Assembly: GCF_014645895.1 (NCBI RefSeq)
Contig: NZ_BMMP01000003.1
Span: forward strand, 227,949 to 291,948
Length of the DNA stretch: 64,000 bases
From: Streptomyces daqingensis
GTDB taxonomy: Bacteria; Actinomycetota; Actinomycetes; Streptomycetales; Streptomycetaceae
Direction of reading: 5' to 3'
Under the pieces are notes generated by a model that saw nothing but the letters and a program-made list of their open reading frames with translations, was not told the origin of the DNA and ran no database searches. A program made the translations under genes and the position numbers. Shown one piece after another: positions 1 to 7,300 of this stretch; positions within the stretch are counted from its first letter, which is position 1, and each line of letters begins with the position of its first letter.

Positions 1-219
1 TACTACCACGGATTCGAACCGTACTCGTACACCGCGATGATCCTGGGCCTGGGCGGTCTTGACGTGCAGTCGCTGCCCGGTCTGGCGATGATGGACGACG
101 TCGCCGCGACGAAGGAGCTGCGGCTCATCAGGGACCAGGCGAAGACGCAGGTCGAACAGCTGCCGAGCCACTGGGACTACCTGGAGCACGTCCTCAACTC
201 GAAGGCCGCGCGTTCCTGA
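1..219 (+). CDS. C-terminal fragment, possibly flavin-dependent halogenase
   Basis: Only the last 72 codons are in the window; the frame is open from base 1 and stops with TGA at 217-219. The peptide begins YYHGFEPYSYTAMILGLGG and ends in a helix-rich tail containing QLPSHWDYLEHV. I do not recognise it with certainty. The pattern of an aromatic-rich strand followed by a helical end with LPSHWDYL resembles, from memory, the C-termini of tryptophan-halogenase-fold flavoproteins, and that would suit a neighbour acting on tryptophan. It could equally be another oxygenase. It is followed by a strong hairpin, so it ends its own transcript ahead of the mbtH gene. The rest of the gene, to the left of the window, would settle the family. 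Confidence 0.35.
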   Translation, partial: YYHGFEPYSYTAMILGLGGLDVQSLPGLAMMDDVAATKELRLIRDQAKTQVEQLPSHWDYLEHVLNSKAARS

Positions 220-238
220 CGGCAAGCCGGTGACGGCA

Positions 239-297
239 GGCTCCCGTTTCGTCCGCCCTGACGATCCGACATCAGCGGAGGCGGACGAGCGGGAGCC
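239..297 (+). terminator. long hairpin terminator after the first gene
   Basis: GGCTCCCG (239-246) pairs perfectly with CGGGAGCC (290-297), and inside it TCGTCCGCC (249-257) pairs with GGCGGACGA (280-288). The stem is interrupted only by small internal loops and is followed by a short T pair. It lies 20 bases after the stop codon of the truncated gene. Confidence 0.8.
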
Positions 298-681
298 CTT
301 CGTATGACCGCAGGCGGATACCGCTTCCTCCGGCACGCGTACGGCCTCCTCCGACGACGCGTACGCCTCTTCGCCGGGGTGGCAGAGGCGAGGCCCACCG
401 ACGAGGCCGCCGCCGGCCGGTGCGGCGCTGCCCGAGCGCGCCCGACCAGGCCGCGCACGGCCGGCTTCTGACCTCCCCATTTCCCCGTATGAAAAATACA
501 CAGGGGCGAATGTGGAGTGACACTTTCGTGGCGAGACGTCGATGGTTAAAGTTCATTCAATTCCAGAGACTGGATTGCAGGGCGCAGTGACATCCGCAGA
601 GTGGATGTCACTTTCGGTGTTCTGGCTCTGCACCGCCTCGATTCCTAGAAGGACTCCGATCAGCCTAGGGGATCATCAATC
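298..681. promoter_or_regulatory. gene-free upstream region of mbtH with repeats
   Basis: No credible gene lies here. Bases 298-475 are GC-rich and featureless to me. From about 478 the composition turns clearly AT-richer, as expected for a promoter zone. It holds an imperfect direct repeat, GTGGAGTGACACTTTCGTG at 512-530 and GTGGATGTCACTTTCGGTG at 601-619, and a perfect inverted repeat at 586-612. The mbtH ribosome site AGGGGA lies just before 682. I could not assign firm -35/-10 boxes. Confidence 0.55.
586..612. repeat. 10-bp perfect inverted repeat, candidate operator
   Basis: AGTGACATCC (586-595) and GGATGTCACT (603-612) are perfect inverted arms around a 7-base loop. No T-run follows, so an operator is more likely than a terminator. 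The half-site GTGACATC recurs at 2318-2325 in the divergent promoter region of the dioxygenase and first NRPS gene, which suggests one regulator for both, perhaps the winged-helix protein encoded at 950. Confidence 0.5.
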
Positions 682-900
682 ATGCCTGATCTGTTCGAGG
701 ATGACAGTCAAGACTTCCTGGCATTGTGCAACGACGAAGAGCAATACTCGCTGTGGCCGAGTGGAATAGCCGTTCCCGATGGCTGGCGAATTTCGTACGG
801 GCCGGCACCCCGGGGCGAGACGGTCGAATTCATCGAGCAGGCCTGGACCGATATGCGGCCCAAGAGCCTGCGGGATGCAATGGACGCTCGACAGGCCTGA
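682..900 (+). CDS. MbtH-like NRPS chaperone
   Basis: This 72-residue protein has the full MbtH signature: a polar N-terminus, NDEEQYSLWPSG, the PDGW turn, and WTDMRPKSLR near the C-terminus, including the three conserved tryptophans. MbtH proteins bind the adenylation domains of nonribosomal peptide synthetases and are often needed for their folding or activity. They act in the cytosol without catalysis. The ATG at 682 follows an AGGGGA ribosome site, and the length is normal for the family. It heads the plus-strand genes before the NRPS line and probably serves one or more of the three A domains encoded at 2493-13028. The start of translation and the family are clear; which A domain it serves is inference. 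Confidence 0.95.
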   Translation: MPDLFEDDSQDFLALCNDEEQYSLWPSGIAVPDGWRISYGPAPRGETVEFIEQAWTDMRPKSLRDAMDARQA

Positions 901-949
901 ACAGCCCGCTTCCTGTATTCAACGGAACAAGGTTTATTGGGGGATACCT

Positions 950-1450
950 GTGAAGATTGACACGAAGAACCGGGTCAAGTTCGTCCGATGGCCGGCCGAG
1001 AGCGACAAACGTGAGCAGTGCAAAGTCCGCGGGCATCTGTGCCTTCTGGTCGTCGAGCACGGCGCGGCGCCCCCCGAGCACCTGAGCTTCCACGAGGACT
1101 GGGTGCGGCCCCCGATAGTCAGGGAGGACCTCCAGGCCCGGGTCCGGCAGCTGGCGGCCCGGGGGGTGCTCAAGTCGAAGCCCGTACTGGACCCGGCGGG
1201 CATCCTCTGCTTCAAGGACTCGTCGGTCACGCTCTCGCTGACGCAGTGCGAGATGCTGGCGCCGCTGGTGGCCCGATACGGACAGATCATCTATCGGGCC
1301 GAACTGCGGGACATCCTCGAACGCTCCGGGGCCAGCTCGTCCAGCAACGCGCTCGACCTGCATGTGATGCGGTTGCGCCGGCGCCTGCAGATGGTCGGAC
1401 TCGCCGTGCGCAACGTATGGGGACGTGGTTTCGTCCTCGAGCCCGTCTAG
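950..1450 (+). CDS. winged-helix (OmpR/PhoB-type) regulator without receiver
   Basis: The GTG at 950 follows a GGGGG run at 939-943 and gives a 166-residue protein. The C-terminal 90 residues (SVTLSLTQCEMLAPLVARYG through LQMVGLAVRNVWGRGFVLEP) look like the winged-helix DNA-binding domain of OmpR/PhoB regulators, with the wing ending in a WGRGF motif. The N-terminal about 75 residues have no phosphoacceptor pattern and are not a receiver. An earlier in-frame ATG at 779 would overlap mbtH, so I prefer 950. It likely binds the inverted repeats in front of mbtH and between the dioxygenase and first NRPS gene; this is inference. Its stop codon overlaps the stop of the convergent dioxygenase gene in a shared CTAG. 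Confidence 0.75.
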   Translation: MKIDTKNRVKFVRWPAESDKREQCKVRGHLCLLVVEHGAAPPEHLSFHEDWVRPPIVREDLQARVRQLAARGVLKSKPVLDPAGILCFKDSSVTLSLTQCEMLAPLVARYGQIIYRAELRDILERSGASSSSNALDLHVMRLRRRLQMVGLAVRNVWGRGFVLEPV

Positions 1451-2160
1451 GCGACGCTGAGCCCGACGTGTGCCTTGCCGCGCAGCTCACGCAGCTCGGA
1501 GAACGGCAGCGTGCAGCGGTCGAGCAGGTAGCCGGCCCCCGAGGTGCCGCCGGTGCCGGGCTGGCTGCCCATGATCCTCGAGACGAGGCCGATATGGCAC
1601 ACCTGCCAGCGCCAGTAGGCGTTGCCGATGTCCAGCATCACGTCGATGATCCGGTAGTAGGCGTTCGCTTCGGTGCCCTTCAGGGCGAGTTCGGTGACGG
1701 ACTGCCCTGACCTGGCCACCCATGCGGTGAACGACTCGTACAGGGGCCCGTCGTGCTTGGCGTCCCCGATGAGCTGGGCAAGCCGGCGGAACTGCTGTGA
1801 CTGCGCGCCGCTGGCGGTCCCGAGCAGCGGACGGAAGGCGGCGAAGTCGGACAGGGACAGCCGGTCGAGCGCCGTCAGCTGACTGTGCAGCAGACGGACC
1901 AGTTCGGCGGCACGCTGCAAGAGATCGATGACCCATTCCGCGCGGGACATGTCATCGGTCGTCGTGAAAGTGTCGATGACGGCCTCCAGATCGGCGATGA
2001 CCTGTGTGAGCCACAGTTCGCTCGTCTGGTGCGCGATGATGAAGAACTGCTCTGAAAGCACTGTGGACTTCGTGGCCGCCGACGCTGCGCTGCGGGGTTT
2101 CTGGAGAGACAGCAAAGTGTCGAGCTCTAGATAGTCCCGATAGTTCGGTTCTTCGGTCAC
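1447..2160 (-). CDS. tryptophan 2,3-dioxygenase
   Basis: The protein carries the marks of heme-dependent tryptophan 2,3-dioxygenase, which turns L-Trp into N-formylkynurenine. NYRDYLELDTLL and EQFFIIAHQTSELW form the N-terminal substrate pocket, SGAQSQQFR the middle motif, and WRWQVCHIGLVSRIMG holds the expected proximal heme histidine. GTGGTSG is the flexible loop over the active site. Start: GTG at 2160, eight bases downstream of GAGAGGG, gives 237 residues beginning VTEEPNYRDY. The longer reading to 2247 adds 29 residues unlike the family. No formamidase or kynureninase is visible nearby, so deformylation must come from elsewhere. Its place beside an NRPS whose starter A domain looks Trp/Kyn-like suggests that it makes the starter unit rather than feeding catabolism. 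Confidence 0.92.
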   Translation of the reverse strand: MTEEPNYRDYLELDTLLSLQKPRSAASAATKSTVLSEQFFIIAHQTSELWLTQVIADLEAVIDTFTTTDDMSRAEWVIDLLQRAAELVRLLHSQLTALDRLSLSDFAAFRPLLGTASGAQSQQFRRLAQLIGDAKHDGPLYESFTAWVARSGQSVTELALKGTEANAYYRIIDVMLDIGNAYWRWQVCHIGLVSRIMGSQPGTGGTSGAGYLLDRCTLPFSELRELRGKAHVGLSVA

Positions 2161-2492
2161 TTCGATCCCTCTCTTCGTCACGAACGCAAGCGTGCGGTGT
2201 GCAGGTTCAGACGGTGGCGCGAGCGCCGTCAGGCGAAGACTCATCATGGGCGATCAGCCCGCCCCTGCCCAAGCGGAGAAAGAGTTCTTTCACGGCTTCG
2301 GTGACGTATGAAGCCGCGTGACATCGTGGCTTTCTGATCGCGGCGCATGCAGAGAACATAGAGGCCGGTGCGCAATACCTAAGAATCGGCACAGAAGACG
2401 TATAGAAGGTCCGGCGAGAATGTCCCGGGCCGCTGGGGCGCCGAACCATGGTGGTTGTTGTTGGTGTGCGAACCGTGTCGGAGGGAGTGAAG
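2161..2492. promoter_or_regulatory. divergent promoter region, dioxygenase/NRPS1
   Basis: This 332-base gap separates the divergently read dioxygenase and first NRPS gene. It contains an inverted repeat, TCACGGCTTC (2290-2299) against GAAGCC-gc-GTGA (2310-2321), and within it GTGACATC (2318-2325), which matches the arm of the repeat ahead of mbtH. The ribosome site for NRPS1 is GAGGGAG at 2481-2487. I found no convincing -35/-10 pair by eye. Confidence 0.5.
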
Positions 2493-4262
2493 ATGGATAC
2501 TGTTTCGGATCTGTTCGAGTCCACGGTTGCCCGGTCGGGTGAGGCTCCGGCGATCGCTTTCGAGGACACTGTCGTCGGTTATGCGGAGTTGAACGCGAGC
2601 GCGAACCGCCTCGCCAGGCGACTGATCGCGGCCGGCGTGGGGCCTGACTGCCTGGTCGCGGTCGCGATACCACGGTCGCCCCAGTTGATCGTCGCGGTGC
2701 TCGCCGTGCTGAAGGCCGGCGGCGCCTACCTGCCGCTCGACCCGCAATATCCGGCCGAGCGGCTTACCCACATGGTCGTGGACGCGCGGCCCGTCCTGCT
2801 GCTGCGCACGGAGGACGTCACGTCACTGCGCCTGGACGTGCCGGAGCTCGTGCTCGACGAGGAGGCCTGCGGCCAGGGGAACGATGCCGACATCGCCGCG
2901 GACGAGCGGCTCGCGCCGCTGAGCCCTTCCCATTTGATGTACGTCATCTATACCTCCGGCTCGACCGGTGCCCCCAAGGGCGTCGCGGTCAGCCACGAAG
3001 GCGTCACGGATCTGGTCGCGACCCAGGCGAAGCTCTATGCCGTCGGCCCCGGCGACCGGGTGCTGCAGTGGGCGTCCTTCAGTTTCGACGCCTGGTTCTG
3101 GGACTTCACGCTGGCGCTGCTGCACGGTGCGACTCTCGTGATGGCGTCGCAGGACGACCTGATGCCGGGGGAGTCGCTGCGCGAGACCATGCTGAAGCAC
3201 GACGTCAACCACGCGGTCCTGCCGCCCGTCGCGCTCGGCGCCACCGACAGCGAGGGCCTGCTGCCGGGCGGCACGATCACCTCCACAGGGGACGTGTGCA
3301 CCCGGTCCCTGGCCGCGGAGTGGTCCAAAGGCCGGCGTCTGTTCAACGCCTACGGTCCGACCGAGGTGACCGTGGGCGCTTCGATCGGCGGACCGGTCGA
3401 GCGCGTCCAGGAGGAGGTCACCATCGGGACGCCGTGGATCGGCGGCGCGGTTCACGTGCTCGACGAGAAACTGCGAGACCTCCGCGACGGCCAGGAGGGC
3501 GAACTGTATCTGGCGGGAAGCGGAGTCGCCCGCGGCTACCTCAACCGCCCGGGCCTGACGGCCGCACGCTTCGTCGCCGACCCCTACGGCCCGCCCGGAA
3601 GCCGGATGTACCGGTCGGGAGACCGCGGACGGCGCGAGCCGGACGGTGAGCTCTTCTTCACCGGACGGGCCGACCACCAGGTCAAGGTCCGTGGCTTCCG
3701 GATCGAACTCGGCGAGATCGAGGCCCGGTTGGAGAGCCACCCCTCGGTCGAGATGGCCGTCGCCACCGTAGAGGGCGACGAGGTGGCCACCGAGTACATC
3801 GTCGCGCACGTCAAAGAACCGGCGGGGCAGACCGTTTCAGAGGAGCAGTTGCGCGAGCACGCGCGCGGCACCCTGCCCGAGCACATGGTTCCCTCACGCG
3901 TCGTCGTGGTCGAGGAGTTCCCGACCACGCCGAACGGGAAGCTCGACCGCAAGGCTCTCGCCGGGACGGCCTCGCGGTCCGGGGCCGGCACGCCCGCTCC
4001 CGAGCGGACCGCCGTGTCCGTCGATCCGGAGGCGGACTCGTACGAGCAGATCCTGTGCGCCATGGTCAGCGAGACACTCAAGATCGGCCCGGTGACTCCG
4101 CAGGACAACTTCTTCGGCCTGGGCGGCCATTCGGTGCTCGCCGCGAAGCTGGCCGGCCGGATACGCAAGGATCTCGGCGTGAGCGTGCCGATGCGCTCGA
4201 TGTTCGCGGCGCGCGACCTGGCAGAACTGGCGCTGGCCGTGGAGGAGGCCCGTCAGGCCTGA
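2493..4262 (+). CDS. NRPS starter protein, A-PCP (Trp/Kyn-like code)
   Basis: This 589-residue protein has an adenylation domain (about residues 5-490) and one carrier domain (about 515-585). Adenylation motifs are complete: YTSGSTGAPKG, NAYGPTEVTV, YRSGDRG, DHQVKVRGFRIELGEIE and TPNGKLDRK. The carrier serine is Ser547 in LGGHS. By hand alignment to GrsA the pocket residues are D199, A200, W203, V242, T263, T265, A286, V294, G295 plus the A10 lysine, i.e. DAWVTTAVGK. From memory this is close to the daptomycin kynurenine module code (DAWTTTGVGK) and to some Trp codes. Start: ATG 2493 sits six bases after GAGGGAG; an upstream ATG at 2448 lacks a site. The neighbouring dioxygenase could supply the substrate. 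No condensation domain is present, so the loaded residue must be handed to the next protein in trans. Confidence 0.9.
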   Translation: MDTVSDLFESTVARSGEAPAIAFEDTVVGYAELNASANRLARRLIAAGVGPDCLVAVAIPRSPQLIVAVLAVLKAGGAYLPLDPQYPAERLTHMVVDARPVLLLRTEDVTSLRLDVPELVLDEEACGQGNDADIAADERLAPLSPSHLMYVIYTSGSTGAPKGVAVSHEGVTDLVATQAKLYAVGPGDRVLQWASFSFDAWFWDFTLALLHGATLVMASQDDLMPGESLRETMLKHDVNHAVLPPVALGATDSEGLLPGGTITSTGDVCTRSLAAEWSKGRRLFNAYGPTEVTVGASIGGPVERVQEEVTIGTPWIGGAVHVLDEKLRDLRDGQEGELYLAGSGVARGYLNRPGLTAARFVADPYGPPGSRMYRSGDRGRREPDGELFFTGRADHQVKVRGFRIELGEIEARLESHPSVEMAVATVEGDEVATEYIVAHVKEPAGQTVSEEQLREHARGTLPEHMVPSRVVVVEEFPTTPNGKLDRKALAGTASRSGAGTPAPERTAVSVDPEADSYEQILCAMVSETLKIGPVTPQDNFFGLGGHSVLAAKLAGRIRKDLGVSVPMRSMFAARDLAELALAVEEARQA

Positions 4263-4377
4263 GGCCGCGACGTCGTAGATCCCCGCTTCCCGCAAACCAT
4301 CGATCACTCTCCCGTCGGGCGACTCCACGATGCGTTCCCAGGTCGGCCGAAACGTCATGCATCTAGGGGGCTTGGAA

Positions 4378-7300
4378 ATGTCATCGGAGCACGTTGAAGG
4401 GGGCGCGGAGACGCTTGCCGCCGCGCAGTCCGAGGAGGGCCGGGACGCCCTGCGTCGTGTGGTCTCCGAACTGCTGGGCATCGAGCTGACCGTGTCGGAC
4501 GACGACAGCAACCTGTTCGAACTCGGCCTGCAGTCACTGGAGTTGATGCGCCTGGCCAACCAGCTCAGCGGAGGCGGCGCCGAGGTCGGCTTCACGCAGC
4601 TGTCCGACGATCCGCGTCTCGCGGCCTGGTTCGAGCTGCTCACGCCCGGCGCTGTCGAGGCACCGGCGGCGCAAGCTCCCGTTCCCGACGAGGACCCCGG
4701 CGAGCGGGTGGAGACGCCCTTCCCGCTCACGCCGGTGCAGCAGGCGTATCTGATCGGCCGCGGCGACGAGCAGCCGCTCGGCGGTGTCAGCTGCCACGCC
4801 TACATGGAGTTCGACGCGTCCCACGTGGATCTGGACCGTCTGGAGAGGGCGGTGCGCGCCCTGATCGAGCGGCATCCCATGCTCCGCGTGGAGTTCGCCG
4901 CCGACGCGACGCAGCACATCATGGCGCAGTCCGTATGGCCTGGCGTCACAGTGCACGACATGCGCGAAGTCACGACCGAGGAGGCGCAGGCGGCGGCGCT
5001 CGCCCTGCGGGAGCGGCTGTCGCACCGACGCCTGGAGGTCACGCGCGGGGAGGTCATCGACGTCCAGGTGACCCGGCTGCCCCAGGGCGTGGACCGGCTC
5101 CACTTCAACGTCGACCTGCTCGCCTCCGACCTGGCCAGCATCCGCGTGCTCCTGGCCGACCTGGCCCTCCTGTACGACGAACCGGACCACCCCGAGGGCC
5201 TCGACACCCTCACCTACACCTTCGGCCGTTACCTCGCGGACCAGGAAGCGGCACGCGGCCCGGAACGCGAACGGGCGCGTGCCTACTGGCAGGAGAGGCT
5301 GCCGTCGCTGCCCAACGGGCCGAAGCTGCCGCTCGCGGTCGACCCCGAGACGGTCTTCGCCCCCAGGTTCGTCCGCCGCTCGTGCGGGCTCACCGCGGAC
5401 GAGTGGGGGGTCATGGAGCGCCGGGCGCGCGAGGCGGGCCTGACGCCGTCGGCGGTGCTCGCCACGGCGTTCGCCCTGATACTCGGACGCTGGAGCGGGG
5501 ATGAGCGCTTCCTGCTCAACCTGCCGCTGTTCGACCGCAACGTCGACGCGCACCCGCAGATCCACCGCGTCGTGGCCGACTTCACCGGCCTCGTGCTGCT
5601 CGAAGTCGACCTCGCCGACGGTGACGGCTTCGCCGGACGCGCCCGCGCCGTGCAGAGGCAGATGCACGAGGACATCGGCAACGCCGCCTACTCCGGCGTC
5701 GACGTGCTGCGCGACTTCATCCGCGCCGATGCCGAGACGCCCCGGACGGCGCCGGTCGTCTTCGCCTGCGACCTGTCCGCGCCGCTCGTTCCGGACGCTT
5801 TCGCGGACCGCTTCGGCGAGGCCGCGTGGATGATCTCCCAGACCCCGCAGATCTGGCTCGACCATCAGGTCTACCGCAATCGCGACGGCGGCGTCCTCCT
5901 GGTCTGGGACGCCGTCGAGGAGCTCTTCCCGAGCGGTGTGCTGGACGCGATGATGTCGGCCTACGAGGCCCTGGTCCGCGGCCTGCTGACCGCGAGCTGG
6001 GACGCCACGGCGCCGCAGGTCCCCCTGCCTTCCGCGCAGTGGGAGCGCCGCGCGGAGGTCAACTCGAGCACCCGCACGGTCACGGACAATCTTCTGCACA
6101 CGCAGTTCTTCGCCGGTGCCAGGGAGCGCTCCGGAACCCCCGCCCTGCTGTGGGGCGAGGACGAGGCGATGACGCACGGAGAGCTGGCGCGGCAGGCCCT
6201 GTGCGTCGCCGGAGCCCTGGCAGAGCGCGGCGTGGGCCGCGGCTCGTACGTCGCCGTGACCGCTCCTAAGGGCGCGCAGCAGATCGTGGCCACGCTCGGG
6301 GTGCTGGCCGCGGGCGCCGCGTACGTGCCGGTCGGCGTCGACCAGCCGGCCGAGCGGCGCGATCGCATCCTGGAGCTCAGCGGCGCCAGCGTAGTGCTCG
6401 ACGGCAGCGGACTTCCGGACTCCGCCGGTCACTGCGGGCACTCCGGCGCCGGCGTTCTGCCGATCGACACGGCGCTGCGGGCGCGCCCGCTGGCCGCACC
6501 GGTGGACGCCGACCCCGGCGACACCGCCTACGTGATCTTCACCTCGGGCTCGACGGGCCTGCCCAAGGGGGTCGAGGTCAGCCATCGCGCCGCCGTCAAC
6601 ACGGTCGAGGACATCAACGAGCGGTTCGCCGTCGGTGCCGACGACCGGGTCCTCGCGGTGTCCGCGCTCGACTTCGACCTCTCGGTGTGGGACATCTTCG
6701 GGTTTCTCGCGGTCGGCGGTGCCGCCGTCCTGGTGCCGGAGTCCGGCCGCCGCGACGCCGCCGAGTGGCTGGCGCTGTGCCGGCGGCACGGGGTGACCGT
6801 ATGGAACACGGTGCCGGCCCTGCTCGACATGGCGCTGAGCGCGAACGGCGACGAGCCGTTCCCCGACGCGCTGCGCCTCGCGCTGCTCTCCGGCGACTGG
6901 ATCGGCCTCGACCTGCCCGGGAGGCTGGCCCGTGCCGCCGACGGCCGGTGCCGACTGGTCGCCCTCGGCGGCGCCACCGAGGCCGCCATCTGGTCGAACG
7001 CGTACGAGGTCACCGAAGTCCCGGACGGCTGGCGCTCCGTCCCGTACGGAAAACCGCTGCGGAACCAGAAGTTCCGTGTGGTGGACGGGCGTGGCCGGGA
7101 CTGTCCCGACTGGGTGCCCGGGGAGCTGTGGATCGGCGGTACCGGCGTCGCTCTCGGCTACCGGAACGACCCCGTCCTGACCGCGGAGCGCTTCCCCGAG
7201 CACGACGGGGAGCGCTGGTACCGCACGGGCGACCTCGGCCGGTACTGGCCCGACGGGAATCTGGAGTTCCTCGGGCGCCAGGACCAGCAGGTGAAGATCA

